64,000 nucleotides of DNA from JAFLCM01 sp964510955 (GCA_964510955.1 CAZEDW010000008.1:1-64000), one strand, 5' to 3'. Positions 31,985 through 41,199 are shown, counted from the first letter of the stretch. The notes: a model not told the origin generated them from the letters alone. Program-made: numbers and translations.

Positions 31985-33051
31985 TTCACCACCGCGCACG
32001 CCCAGGTGCGGTTGGTCTTGCCGTCGGTCGTCACATACACGGGGAAGAGCTGCATCCCGCGCGCCATCTCGGTGAATGTGGCCTTGATCTTCAGGCGGGT
32101 GTCGTCGATGCGCGGCATGGACTCGGTGCCGATGAGATCGAGCTTGACCTTGCCGCCGTCGGTGCGGACTTCGACGGGCTTGTCGTAGAGCTTTGAACGG
32201 GTGATGGGCACGTCGAACTCGACCGAAGCGCCGGGCTTGAGGACCCCGAGGTTCACCATGTGGCGCCCGATGGCGACGTCGCCCCATGCCTGGAAGTACG
32301 GCTTCTCCAGTTCGGCGATGACGCCGTCAGAGAATCGCAGGTCGAGCACCGGCGACTTGGGGTGGTCGGTCTCGACCACCAGGGCGTACGGCTTGAACTT
32401 GTAGAGGTTGTAGCGGAGGGTGTACGACAGGGCCTTGTCCGCACCCTCGGGGCTCTGCGAGACGATTTCCGGCGGTTCGCCGCCGACGCTCAGGACCTTG
32501 AAGGGCGAACCATCGCCGCTCTTGAGATTGAACTCGACGACGCCGCCCGGACCGGCGGTGACCTTCGGTGGCGGCGGGTCCACGCGGACGGCGTACTGCA
32601 GCTCGCCATGCACCCGCACCTGCACCGGCGTGGCGAACCCGGCGCACTTGATGACGATCGACTTGTCGAGCGGGCCGACGGTGCCGCGAACGTCCACCTC
32701 GTAGGTCATGATCGTGTCGGCGTTGGGCGGGATCACCTTGTCTTTGAAGCTCGCGTAGGTGCACCGGCAACCGGCGTCCACTTTTTCGATGGTGAGCGGC
32801 TGGGAGCTCTCGTTGCGGAACTTGAACTGGCCCTTGTAGATCTCCAGCGGAGAGACCGTGCCGACTTCCTGCGTACCGGGGCCGACCACGCGGATCGGCG
32901 GCACGCCCTTGGGCATCTGATCGGCGCCGCCCGCGGCCCCGGGCAGAGGAGGGGTCTGCGGCGGGACCGTGCCCTGCCCCAGGGTTGTCCCCGCGCCGAG
33001 CATCACCGCGCCGAGGGCGGCCAACTGAATCCTGATCTGGTTGAACTTCAT
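31981..33051 (-). CDS. DUF1573 secreted protein
   Basis: This protein of 356 residues begins with a signal peptide (L-A-A-L-G-A-V-M-L-G-A-G-T-T-L-G). A DUF1573 Ig-like domain follows, recognisable by F-K-F-R-N-E-S-S-Q-P-L-T-I and the Cys motif A-G-C-R-C-T-Y-A, and then a second beta region. DUF1573 proteins are exported and of unknown function, often next to redox proteins in planctomycetes and Bacteroidetes. It is translationally coupled to the MauE-thioredoxin gene, which suggests that its G-C-x-C pair is a redox substrate; this is inference. Confidence 0.85.
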   Translation of the reverse strand: MKFNQIRIQLAALGAVMLGAGTTLGQGTVPPQTPPLPGAAGGADQMPKGVPPIRVVGPGTQEVGTVSPLEIYKGQFKFRNESSQPLTIEKVDAGCRCTYASFKDKVIPPNADTIMTYEVDVRGTVGPLDKSIVIKCAGFATPVQVRVHGELQYAVRVDPPPPKVTAGPGGVVEFNLKSGDGSPFKVLSVGGEPPEIVSQSPEGADKALSYTLRYNLYKFKPYALVVETDHPKSPVLDLRFSDGVIAELEKPYFQAWGDVAIGRHMVNLGVLKPGASVEFDVPITRSKLYDKPVEVRTDGGKVKLDLIGTESMPRIDDTRLKIKATFTEMARGMQLFPVYVTTDGKTNRTWACAVVK

Positions 33052-33211
33052 CGCTCGGCTCTCCGGGGTTTGGCCCGACCATGGCGCGGGCACTCGACGC
33101 TTCAAAGTGATTCTAAGCCGCACGCCGGGGCACCGTCTCCCTCGCGTCCCAACCCGGTTCCTGATACTGTCGGGTCCCGCACATGCCCGCCCGGGCGGCG
33201 GCGCTTCGCCC

Positions 33212-34465
33212 ATGTCCAAGGACCGGATCATCATTATCGGCGGGGGTGTGATCGGCGCGTGCATCGCTCATTCGCTCGCGGAGCGGGGGCGCTCGGTTGT
33301 TCTCCTGGAGCGCGGCGAGGTGGGGCGGGGCGCAAGCTTCGGCAACGCCGGGCTGATATCGGTGGGCCACCTGCCGCTGCCGCGCCCGGGGCTTGTGCTC
33401 AAGAGCTTCAAGTGGATGTTCGACCGGACCAGCCCGCTGCTGATCGTGCCGCGCGCCGACCCGGCGCTGATCGCGTGGCTGGTGCGCTTTGCCCGGTCCT
33501 GCACGCCCGAGGCCCTCGAACGGAACATGCGGACCATCGCGGCCATGAGCCTGCGGACGCGGGCGCTGTTCGATCGCTACGCGGACAGGGCCGCGGGGGG
33601 TTTCGACTTCGAGTACCGGACGGGCGGTTACATGGACGTGTTCCGCTCGGAGGCCTCGTTTGAGCACGCCCGCGCCGACGCCGAGATGGTGGGGCGCTCG
33701 GGGATTCGCGAGGAGGCCATCAGCGGCGACGAGGCGCGCCGGCGCGAGCCGGCCCTGCTGCCGGGAGTCGCGGGCGCCGTCTGGCGCTCGGACGCGGCGT
33801 TCGCCAACCCGCACAGATTCGTGGTCGGGGTTGTGGAAATGGCGAGGTCGGCGGGGGCAACGGTGCGCACCGGCGCAGAGGTCGGGGAGATCGTCGTGCG
33901 TTCCGGACGCGCGGCGGGCGTGCGTCTTCCTGGGGGCGAACTGATCGAGGGCGACACCGTCATCCTCGCCGCCGGGGCTTGGTCCACCCCGCTGGCGCGC
34001 ACCGCGGGTATCCGCGTCCCCATGCAGCCGGCCAAGGGCTACCACGTGATGATCGAACAGCCCGGGCCCGAGCCGCTGAAGGTGGCGTGCTCGCTCGGGG
34101 AGGTGTTCGTCGCCGCGACGCCGATGGACGGCGCCCTCCGGCTGGCGGGTACGCTCGAGCTCTCAGGGCTCAACGAAACGATGCGCCAGGAGCGGTTGGA
34201 CATGATGAAGCCCGGCGCAGCAAAGTACATCAACGGGGTCGCGGGCTGCCGCGTGCTGAGCAGTTGGTGCGGCCTGCGTCCGTGCGCGGCCGATGGGCTG
34301 CCGATCATCGGCTGGTCGCCGTCTGTACGCGGCCTGCTGGTCGCCACCGGGCACGCGATGATGGGGTTCTGGCTTGCCCCGATCACCGGGAAGCTGGTGA
34401 GCGAGATGATCTGCGACGGTGAGGCGAGCATCGATTGCGAGCCGATGCGGGTGTCGCGTTTGTAG
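33212..34465 (+). CDS. DadA-like FAD-dependent D-amino-acid oxidoreductase
   Basis: This protein of 417 residues has the dinucleotide-binding motif I-I-G-G-G-V-I-G-A-C-I-A-H-S-L with E at the end of strand 2 (L-L-E-R-G), the DAO/DadA pattern G-R-G-A-S-F-G-N-A-G and the closing G-L-R-P-C-A-A-D-G-L-P-I-I-G and A-T-G-H. DadA enzymes deaminate D-amino acids using FAD; glycine or sarcosine oxidases are related alternatives. A mechanistic link with the downstream purE-purK genes is not evident. The upstream gap of about 160 bases with the divergent DUF1573 gene holds TGATACTGT, a possible extended -10. Confidence 0.86.
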   Translation: MSKDRIIIIGGGVIGACIAHSLAERGRSVVLLERGEVGRGASFGNAGLISVGHLPLPRPGLVLKSFKWMFDRTSPLLIVPRADPALIAWLVRFARSCTPEALERNMRTIAAMSLRTRALFDRYADRAAGGFDFEYRTGGYMDVFRSEASFEHARADAEMVGRSGIREEAISGDEARRREPALLPGVAGAVWRSDAAFANPHRFVVGVVEMARSAGATVRTGAEVGEIVVRSGRAAGVRLPGGELIEGDTVILAAGAWSTPLARTAGIRVPMQPAKGYHVMIEQPGPEPLKVACSLGEVFVAATPMDGALRLAGTLELSGLNETMRQERLDMMKPGAAKYINGVAGCRVLSSWCGLRPCAADGLPIIGWSPSVRGLLVATGHAMMGFWLAPITGKLVSEMICDGEASIDCEPMRVSRL

Positions 34466-34492
34466 CGGCGGGCTCGGTCGGCGGCGCGCAGG

Positions 34493-34498
34493 TACCAT
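34493..34498 (+). promoter_or_regulatory. -10-like TACCAT for purE
   Basis: TACCAT ends six bases before the purE ATG with no Shine-Dalgarno. It lies in the short gap after the oxidase gene, so purE-purK may have their own leaderless promoter. Confidence 0.4.
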
Positions 34499-34504
34499 GC
34501 GTCC

Positions 34505-35047
34505 ATGCCCCCTGCCGTCGGCATCATCATGGGCTCGCGATCCGATTGGGAGACGATGCGCCACGCGGCAGAGATGCTGGAGGCTCTGGGCGTGGAGTTC
34601 GAGTTCGGCGTGGTCTCCGCCCACCGGACCCCCAAGCTGCTCTACAAGTACGCGACGACGGCGCGAGAGCGAGGGTTGAAGGTGATCATCGCGGGCGCCG
34701 GCGGGGCGGCGCACCTGCCTGGCATGTGCGCCTCGATGACGGCGCTGCCGGTGCTGGGCGTTCCGGTGGAAAGCCGGTCGCTCAAGGGGCTGGACTCGCT
34801 GCTGTCGATCGCTCAGATGCCGGCCGGGGTGCCGGTCGGGACACTCGCCGTCGGCGCCGCCGGGGCGAAGAACGCCGGGCTGCTGGCCGCCGCCATCCTC
34901 GCGCTGCACGACCCGGCGCTCCGCAAGCGGCTCGACACGTTCCGCGCCGAGCAGACCCGGCGTGTGATCGACAATCCCGATCCCACCGCGCCAGATCGCG
35001 GCGGCCCCAAGGCCCGGAAGCGGCCCGCGAAAGGGTCGCGCCGATGA
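34505..35047 (+). CDS. purE: N5-carboxyaminoimidazole ribonucleotide mutase
   Basis: This enzyme converts N5-CAIR to CAIR in de novo purine synthesis. It shows I-M-G-S-R-S-D-W near the N-terminus, S-A-H-R-T-P, I-A-G-A-G-G-A-A-H-L-P-G-M and V-P-V-E-S near 78, all characteristic of class I PurE. It has 180 residues with a basic C-terminal tail (R-G-G-P-K-A-R-K-R). Its stop overlaps the purK start (ATGA). Confidence 0.95.
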   Translation: MPPAVGIIMGSRSDWETMRHAAEMLEALGVEFEFGVVSAHRTPKLLYKYATTARERGLKVIIAGAGGAAHLPGMCASMTALPVLGVPVESRSLKGLDSLLSIAQMPAGVPVGTLAVGAAGAKNAGLLAAAILALHDPALRKRLDTFRAEQTRRVIDNPDPTAPDRGGPKARKRPAKGSRR

Positions 35048-36150
35048 TGGTCGGCGTGCTGGGCGCAGGGCAGCTCGGGCGGATGCTGGCCCTCGCCGGC
35101 GTGCCCCTGGGGCTGCGGTTCCGATTCCTGGACCACACCCCAGGCGCCCCGGCCTCGCACGTCGGTGAGCAGGTGGTCGGAGAGTTCGAGGACACCGCCG
35201 CACTGGACCGATTCGCTCAGGGCCTTGATGTCTGCACCCTGGAGTTCGAGAACGTTCCGGTGTCGGCGGTGCAACGGGTGGGCGCTCGCGTGCCGGTATT
35301 CCCACCCGCCGAGGCGCTGGCGACCGCGCAGGACCGGGGACTGGAAAAAGCCTGCTTCACGCAGCTTGGCATCCCGACGACCCGCTACGAGCTTGCGCAA
35401 GGCTCGGCCGAGATCGGCCGAGCGGTACAGGCGGTGGGCACGCCGTGCGTGGTGAAGACGAGACGTCTGGGCTACGACGGGAAAGGTCAGTGGGTCGTCC
35501 GCGGGCCGGCCGACGTGGGCGCCGCCGCCCTCGGCGCGGGCGACGCGCCGGTGATCGTGGAAGAGTTCATCCCGTTCGATCGCGAGCTATCGATCATCGG
35601 GGTGCGGGCGCGGTCGGGCGATGGCGTTTTCTATCCGCTGAGCCAGAATCACCACCAGGGCGGGATCCTCCGCTCATCGATCGCGCCGGCGCCCGGGGAG
35701 GAATCCGAACTGCAACGTCGCGCCGAGGCGTACGCCGCGCGGGTGCTCGAACGCTTCGGCTACGTCGGCGCCCTGGCCATAGAGTTCTTCGAGCGCGCGG
35801 GCGAGTTGATCGCCAACGAGATGGCTCCGCGGGTGCACAACTCGGGGCATTGGACCATCGAGGGCGCTTCGTGCAGCCAGTTCGAGAACCACGTCAGGGC
35901 GGTGTGCGGCCTGCCGCTGGCCAAGCCGGAGTGCCTCCCCAGCGCGATGCTCAACTTGATTGGGACCCACCCGCCGCTGGACCGCCTGCTCCGCGTCCCC
36001 GGGGCGCGCGTGCACCTCTACGGCAAGCAGCCGCGGGAGGGACGCAAACTCGGGCACGTCACGCTGGTGGGCGCCACCCAGGCGCAGCTTCAGCCGGCCG
36101 CGGCCGAGTTGCAACGCCTGATCTGTGAGACTTCCCCCTCGATGCCTTGA
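35044..36150 (+). CDS. purK: N5-carboxyaminoimidazole ribonucleotide synthase
   Basis: This ATP-grasp enzyme makes N5-CAIR from AIR, bicarbonate and ATP, the substrate of PurE. It shows V-G-V-L-G-A-G-Q-L-G-R-M-L, V-V-K-T-R-R-L-G-Y-D-G-K-G-Q, E-E-F-I-P-F-D-R-E-L-S and N-E-M-A-P-R-V-H-N-S-G-H. Length is 368 residues. Translation is coupled to purE by ATGA, with a second ATG one codon later. The stop codon falls in the first perfect TTGATGCC unit of an octamer array, so the last residues (S-M-P) are repeat-derived. Confidence 0.95.
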   Translation: MMVGVLGAGQLGRMLALAGVPLGLRFRFLDHTPGAPASHVGEQVVGEFEDTAALDRFAQGLDVCTLEFENVPVSAVQRVGARVPVFPPAEALATAQDRGLEKACFTQLGIPTTRYELAQGSAEIGRAVQAVGTPCVVKTRRLGYDGKGQWVVRGPADVGAAALGAGDAPVIVEEFIPFDRELSIIGVRARSGDGVFYPLSQNHHQGGILRSSIAPAPGEESELQRRAEAYAARVLERFGYVGALAIEFFERAGELIANEMAPRVHNSGHWTIEGASCSQFENHVRAVCGLPLAKPECLPSAMLNLIGTHPPLDRLLRVPGARVHLYGKQPREGRKLGHVTLVGATQAQLQPAAAELQRLICETSPSMP

Positions 36151-36194
36151 TGCCTTGATGCCTTGATGCCTTGATGCCTCATGGCCTCGATGCC
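36139..36194. repeat. Tandem octamer array TTGATGCC after purK
   Basis: Seven consecutive eight-base units occur: TCGATGCC, four perfect TTGATGCC, TCATGGCC and TCGATGCC. The array spans the purK stop codon and the convergent gap before the serine dehydratase gene. The same octamer recurs in register in front of iscX. Confidence 0.85.
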
Positions 36195-36202
36195 TTCCCC
36201 CG

Positions 36203-37756
36203 TCAACATTCACTCACACTCACCGAGACATTGACCGCCAGACCGCCCTCGGCAGTCTCCTTGTACTTGGCGCCCATGTCCTTGGCGGTTTCCCACATGG
36301 TCTTGATCACGCCGTCGAGCGAGACGCGGGCCTTGGCGGGGTCGCCCTCCATGGCCATGTTGGCGGCGGTAATGGCTTTGATGGCGCCCATGGTGTTGCG
36401 CTCGATGCACGGCACCTGCACGAGCCCGCCGATAGGGTCGCAGGTCATGCCCAGGTGATGCTCCATGGCGATCTCGGCGGCCATGAGCACGCGGGCGGGT
36501 GAACCGCCGAGCACCTGAGTCAGCCCCCCGGCGGCCATGGCGCTGCTCACGCCGATCTCGGCCTGGCACCCCCCCATCGCCGCGGAGATGGTCGCTCCCT
36601 TCTTGAACAGGCTGCCGAGTTCGCCGGCGGCGAGCATGAAATCGATGATGCGCTGCTCCGACGCCGCGCGACCCGACGGGGTGTCGGCACCGGTGTCGTT
36701 GAACAGGTGGTCGTACATCATCACGGCGGGGATGACGCCCGCGGCGCCGTTGGTCGGAGCGGTCACGACCCGCCCGAAGCTCGCGTTCTCCTCGTTGACC
36801 GCCAGGGCAAAGGCGCTGACCCACTTGAGAACTTCCTGGAACGTCCACCGGCGCGCACGGACGCGGGCTTTCCACGCGGCGAGGTCCGGCGGGGGGCCGC
36901 TGCGGGGCTGGGGATGGGCGTCTCCGAGCAGCTTGTCGTTGAGGCCGGCGGCCCGCCTCACCACGTTCAGCCCGCCGGGCAGGACGCCGTCGGTGTGGCA
37001 TCCGCGGAGGATGCACGCCTCCATGGTGCGCCAGATGTCCAGAAGCCCCGAGCGGATTTCCGGGTCGGTGCGCCACGCCCGTTCGTTGCGCATCACGATG
37101 TCCGGGATGGTCGCCCGCTCGCGGGCGCAGTGGTTCAGCAGCTCGTGGCCCTCGTGCACGGGGAACGGGAGCGCGACCTGCTGGCGCTCATCGGCTGGCT
37201 GGTGCTCCTGCACCACGAAGCCCCCGCCGACGGAGTAGTACGTCTCGGCGTGCTCGGCGCCGTTCTGAAGCGTCGCGGTGAATCGCATCGCGTTGGGGTG
37301 AAAGGGCAGGGCCGTGTCAAAGTGAAAGGCGATGTCGCGCTCGTAGCTGAAACCAACGCGGCGCGAGCCCTTGAGCCTCAGGGCGCCGGACTGCTTGATG
37401 ACCTCGACACGGTCCATCAACCCGTACGTGTCGCAGGTAACGGGGTCCTCACCGGCGAGGGCGAGAATCACCGCGACGTCGGTGCCGTGGCCGTGCCCGG
37501 TCTTGGCGAGCGAACCGTACAGATCGGTTCGCACGCGCGTGACAGTGTCGAACTCGCCCCGCTTGACCAGAGCTTCGACGAAGCGCTGGGCGGCACGCCA
37601 GGGGCCCATGGTGTGCGAGCTGCTGGGCCCGACACCGATCTTGAAGATGTCGAAGACGCTGATGGATTCCATCGGTCGCTCGGGTTCGTGGGCCGAGACG
37701 CGCACGGGCGTGGCGGGCAACGGCACCGTCCTTGGCGCTCGCGATGCTGTGGTCAT
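36203..37756 (-). CDS. sdaA: L-serine dehydratase (iron-sulfur, single chain)
   Basis: This enzyme deaminates L-serine to pyruvate using a 4Fe-4S cluster. It shows F-D-I-F-K-I-G-V-G-P-S-S-S-H-T near the N-terminus, N-E-E-N-A-S-F-G-R-V-V-T-A-P-T-N-G-A, the cluster region G-G-C-Q-A-E-I-G, M-T-C-D-P-I-G-G and V-P-C-I-E-R-N. I start at the ATG preceded at eight bases by TATCTT, giving 517 residues with a Pro-rich lead; starting at the ATG at 37672 (M-E-S-I-S-V-F-D) would match the usual family start and give 489 residues. Neither has a Shine-Dalgarno. Confidence 0.93.
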   Translation of the reverse strand: MTTASRAPRTVPLPATPVRVSAHEPERPMESISVFDIFKIGVGPSSSHTMGPWRAAQRFVEALVKRGEFDTVTRVRTDLYGSLAKTGHGHGTDVAVILALAGEDPVTCDTYGLMDRVEVIKQSGALRLKGSRRVGFSYERDIAFHFDTALPFHPNAMRFTATLQNGAEHAETYYSVGGGFVVQEHQPADERQQVALPFPVHEGHELLNHCARERATIPDIVMRNERAWRTDPEIRSGLLDIWRTMEACILRGCHTDGVLPGGLNVVRRAAGLNDKLLGDAHPQPRSGPPPDLAAWKARVRARRWTFQEVLKWVSAFALAVNEENASFGRVVTAPTNGAAGVIPAVMMYDHLFNDTGADTPSGRAASEQRIIDFMLAAGELGSLFKKGATISAAMGGCQAEIGVSSAMAAGGLTQVLGGSPARVLMAAEIAMEHHLGMTCDPIGGLVQVPCIERNTMGAIKAITAANMAMEGDPAKARVSLDGVIKTMWETAKDMGAKYKETAEGGLAVNVSVSVSEC

Positions 37757-37764
37757 GGTCGGAC

Positions 37765-37770
37765 AAGATA
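37765..37770 (-). promoter_or_regulatory. -10-like TATCTT for the serine dehydratase gene
   Basis: TATCTT with an upstream TG lies eight bases before the ATG at 37756 on the minus strand. It favours the longer start by the leaderless pattern. Confidence 0.35.
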
Positions 37771-37806
37771 CATCGGACCGGGCGCGGGATCCCAGCACCG
37801 AGGCGC

Positions 37807-39780
37807 TCAGCCCCCGCACCCGAAACCGGCCAGCAGCAGCGTCAGGTCCGCGGTGTTCACCACGCCGTCGGCGTTGAGATCGCCCGAACTGCCCGGCGTC
37901 ACGACGTGACCGAAGTTCGCCAGCAGGATTGTGAGATCGGCGGTGTTGGTGTGACCGTCGGCGTTCAAGTCGCCCTGGCAGCCCGCGGGGGATCGTGCCC
38001 CCACCCACAGGGCCGCGTCGTAGCTCTCGGGAGTGCCGGCGTTGTTGTAGGTGATCTTCGCGTTGACCACGCAACCGCCAAATGCCAGCGGGCTGGCGGG
38101 GTCCGTGGTGGTGCGACCGGGCAACTGCTGCTGGAGCAGCGCGCCGGCGTGGAACGTGCCGCTGGAGATTGAGTCTGAATCGGCGAGCGTCAGGCGGCTG
38201 ATCGTGTACGTCCGGGTCGAGTTGACCCCCGCGACCGTTTGCCCGGCCTGGAGGATCCGCTCAAGCTGGTACGACCCGTCCGGGCGGCGCACGCCCTTGA
38301 GCAGCGCCTGGGTGGGCGATCCGCCCGTCGGCGTCACCTGGGCGACGAAGTAAGCGTTGCCGAGGCGGTCGAGCGCTGGCGCTGAGAACGTGACGGGCGA
38401 GGCTTGAGTGATCGTGGCGACCGTCGAACCTCCCGGCCCGCTCAGGATCGGCGTTCCCACGCGGGCGGCGACCGTCCACGTAGGCGTCCCCGCCACGAAC
38501 CGCGCGACCGCGATGCACTCGCCGCCCCCGGCTGGGTCGACCAGAACTCCCGCCGCGCACACGCTGGCCGAGCCGGGGTCAAACCCGACCGCCAGATGCC
38601 CGCTGGGCCCGCGAAACAGCGATTGGTTGTTGTACTGCTTGAACTCGGCGTTGCCTTGCCCGTTAGTCGTGTAACCGCCCGGCCCCGTCAGCGGCACGGG
38701 CGGGCGGGCGGACCGGGTCGTGACCACCGAGCCGGATGCATCCACGGCGAAGAGATTGAGCGAATCGGCGCGATGCGAGGCCGCCGAGCGGCCGATCACC
38801 CCGACGATCCCCGCTCCGCCCCAGTTGGCGAGCGTGGCCGCCGACGGGTTTCCCCGGTGGCCCTCGATGCCGGAGGCGAGGTGCGTCGTCGCGGCGCCCA
38901 CGCCACCGGGGCGGTACGCCATGGCGAAGTCGATCAGCAATGGCAGCGACGGGCTGGGCGTAATGGGCATGAGCGCCGGCGTATTGGTTGAAACCGGCGC
39001 GTTGTTGAGGACCCACGACGATGAAGCCGGCTCCGAGAGCTGGTTGGCGCCGTTCGACGACGAAAGGGTTGCGACCGTCGAACCGTGCTGGGCGGGGTTG
39101 AGGGTCACGACATTGTCGCCGAGAACCGCCGCCGCGGTGGCCGTGTTGAACCCGTCGGCCCGGGCGCACGCAACGCCGGCGGGGTCGACCGCTCCGAGCG
39201 CGAGCGTCGCGGTATCCGGGCCGGAAGAGGCTCCGCGGCTGCACAGCACGGTGGTACGCCGGACCAGAAGGCGCAGCGGGTTCGCCGCGTTCTGCCCGAT
39301 GCTCGTGGTCACGATGTTGGTCGCGCCGGCGGACACGCCCGTCAACGCGACGCCGAACTGTCGGTCAAACCCCGTGACCTGAACGCTCTGGGTCGCGGCC
39401 GCGTTGGGGCCTGGGGCGTTGACCCCCTGCCCGGCGGCGGTCCACAGCGCGTAGGTGCGCTGGGGGAAGCTGGTCGGCGCGAACTGGTCCGCGCTGACCG
39501 CCGTCGAACCGGCGATCTGGGTCGGGAACAGCGGGTCGAGCTCAGCGGGTGCCTTCAGCAGGGGGCCGACGGAAAAGGCGCCGCCCCACGAGCTTGTGAT
39601 CGCTGCAAGGTCCAGCACGTAAGAAACTGTCTGCTTGCCGGTGTCGTACGCCGAGAGGGCGTCGGTGGCGCCCGGTGCCGTCGCGACGCTGTCCTGCGCG
39701 CGGGACAGCGACACGCCGACCGCGAGCACGCCGCTGATGCCGACAAACACCTTGTGCGCAATCGAAGGCACGGGGATCAT
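37807..39780 (-). CDS. Secreted protein with C-terminal dockerin-like repeats
   Basis: This protein of 657 residues has a signal peptide (I-S-G-V-L-A-V-G-V-S-L-S-R-A) and a long beta-rich, Ser/Thr/Ala-rich body I do not recognise, perhaps a propeller or solenoid, with blocks such as G-N-A-Y-F-V-A-Q-V-T and S-L-N-L-F-A-V-D-A-S-G. It ends in two dockerin-like repeats, D-L-N-A-D-G-H-T-N-T-A-D-L and D-L-N-A-D-G-V-V-N-T-A-D-L, bracketed by Cys (C-Q-G before, C-G-G at the end). A cell-surface or matrix role is likely. Function is unknown. Confidence 0.8.
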   Translation of the reverse strand: MIPVPSIAHKVFVGISGVLAVGVSLSRAQDSVATAPGATDALSAYDTGKQTVSYVLDLAAITSSWGGAFSVGPLLKAPAELDPLFPTQIAGSTAVSADQFAPTSFPQRTYALWTAAGQGVNAPGPNAAATQSVQVTGFDRQFGVALTGVSAGATNIVTTSIGQNAANPLRLLVRRTTVLCSRGASSGPDTATLALGAVDPAGVACARADGFNTATAAAVLGDNVVTLNPAQHGSTVATLSSSNGANQLSEPASSSWVLNNAPVSTNTPALMPITPSPSLPLLIDFAMAYRPGGVGAATTHLASGIEGHRGNPSAATLANWGGAGIVGVIGRSAASHRADSLNLFAVDASGSVVTTRSARPPVPLTGPGGYTTNGQGNAEFKQYNNQSLFRGPSGHLAVGFDPGSASVCAAGVLVDPAGGGECIAVARFVAGTPTWTVAARVGTPILSGPGGSTVATITQASPVTFSAPALDRLGNAYFVAQVTPTGGSPTQALLKGVRRPDGSYQLERILQAGQTVAGVNSTRTYTISRLTLADSDSISSGTFHAGALLQQQLPGRTTTDPASPLAFGGCVVNAKITYNNAGTPESYDAALWVGARSPAGCQGDLNADGHTNTADLTILLANFGHVVTPGSSGDLNADGVVNTADLTLLLAGFGCGG

Positions 39781-39870
39781 CCAACATAATCGGAAGAACG
39801 CGACTGGGCCTGCACCCGGCCCTCTCTCCTAAGTCGCCCAAATGATAGGTACCCGGACCACCGGGGGTCG

Positions 39871-41187
39871 TCAGGCCAATATGAAGTGCCGGATGGCCGT
39901 GAGCTGCTTGCGGAGTTCGCCCCGGAAATCCGGGTGGGCCAGCGAGATCAGGGCCTCTCCCCGCTGGCGGAGGGTCATGGCGTGGATATTGACCGCGCCG
40001 TACTCGGTCACCACCCAGTGGACGTGCCCGCGTGTGGTCACGACGCCGGCGCCTTCCTTGAGCTGGTGGGTGATCCTCGAGAGCTTGCCCCCCGCGGCGG
40101 TGGCGGGCAGCGCGATAATCGCCTTGCCGCCCTTGGACAGCGCCGCCCCGCGGATGAAGTCCATCTGCCCGCCGATGCCCGAGAAGATGCGGTGACCGAT
40201 CGAGTCGGCGCACACCTGACCGGTCAGGTCGATCTCGATCGCGGAGTTCACCGCCACGGTGCGCTCGTTGCGCCGGATGAGCGACGTGTCGTTGGTGCGG
40301 TCGGCGCCGTGGAACTCGACGATGGGGTTGTCGTCCACGAAGTCAAACAGCCGATCGGTCCCGACGACGAACGACGTGACCAACCGCCCGGGGTGCACGC
40401 TCTTGTTCTTGTTGGAGATCGCCCCGCTCTCGAACAGGTCCACCATGCGGTCGCTAAACATCTCGGTATGAACACCCAGCTCGCGCTTGTTCCCCAGCCG
40501 GGCCAGCACCGCGTCGGGGATGGCCCCGATACCGACCTGAAGGCACGAGCCATCCTCGACCAGCCCGGCGACGATCTCACCGATCCGGGCCGACACCTCG
40601 TTCTCGGGCTCGGGATCGTGCGCCTGCAGCGGGCGGCTGGTCTCGCACCACGCCCTCAGCGCACACCGGTTCACCGCCGAGTTGCCCCGCGTGTGCGGCA
40701 TCCGGGCGTTCACCTCCGCGATGACCAGCGGCGCCGCGTCGACCGCCGCCCGCGCCACATCCACCGAAACCCCAAGCGTGTGATACCCGTGCCGATCCGC
40801 CGGAGAAAGTTGCACCAGCGCCGCGTCCAGCCTGATCCTGCCCGAGCGGAACACCGAGGGGATGTCCGAAAGGAACACAGGGACGTACTCCGCCCGCCCC
40901 TCGGCGATCGGCGTCCGGGCCCCGGCGCCGCAGAACAGAGAGACAGAGATGAAGCGGCCGGCGTGCTCCGGGGCCAGCACCGGCAGCGGCCCGGTCAGGT
41001 GCAGGTGGACAAGCCGCACGCCGTGCAGGTCCTTGCGGCGCGCCAACGCTTCGAGCAGGGTGGTGGGCGTGGCACTGCCCCCGTGAACGAACACGGTCAT
41101 GCCGTTGCGGATGTGCGACACCGCCTCATCAGGGGAGACGGCGGGGGCGGGTGGGGAGGCCGGCGCGGCGGTGGTGTTCTTGGGCAT
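39871..41187 (-). CDS. Acetyl-CoA hydrolase/4-hydroxybutyrate CoA-transferase family enzyme
   Basis: This class I CoA-transferase-like protein has 438 residues. It shows F-V-H-G-G-S-A-T-P early, Q-V-G-I-G-A-I-P-D-A-V in the middle, G-V-H-T-E-M-F-S-D (the Glu region of this family) and W-V-V-T-E-Y-G-A-V-N near the end. It should transfer CoA between acyl groups, for example between acetyl-CoA and 4-hydroxybutyrate, or hydrolyse it; the acyl partner is unknown. TAGCAT ends six bases before the ATG, with no Shine-Dalgarno. Confidence 0.88.
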   Translation of the reverse strand: MPKNTTAAPASPPAPAVSPDEAVSHIRNGMTVFVHGGSATPTTLLEALARRKDLHGVRLVHLHLTGPLPVLAPEHAGRFISVSLFCGAGARTPIAEGRAEYVPVFLSDIPSVFRSGRIRLDAALVQLSPADRHGYHTLGVSVDVARAAVDAAPLVIAEVNARMPHTRGNSAVNRCALRAWCETSRPLQAHDPEPENEVSARIGEIVAGLVEDGSCLQVGIGAIPDAVLARLGNKRELGVHTEMFSDRMVDLFESGAISNKNKSVHPGRLVTSFVVGTDRLFDFVDDNPIVEFHGADRTNDTSLIRRNERTVAVNSAIEIDLTGQVCADSIGHRIFSGIGGQMDFIRGAALSKGGKAIIALPATAAGGKLSRITHQLKEGAGVVTTRGHVHWVVTEYGAVNIHAMTLRQRGEALISLAHPDFRGELRKQLTAIRHFILA

Positions 41188-41193
41188 CGACGG

Positions 41194-41199
41194 ATGCTA
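41194..41199 (-). promoter_or_regulatory. -10-like TAGCAT for the CoA-transferase gene
   Basis: TAGCAT ends six bases before the ATG on the minus strand, the same hexamer as for the SnoaL-like gene. Confidence 0.45.

Noticed and set aside
32260..33663. Plus-strand frame of 467 codons across the DUF1573 gene and the oxidase start
   Set aside because: It crosses two genes on opposite strands and has no recognisable domain.
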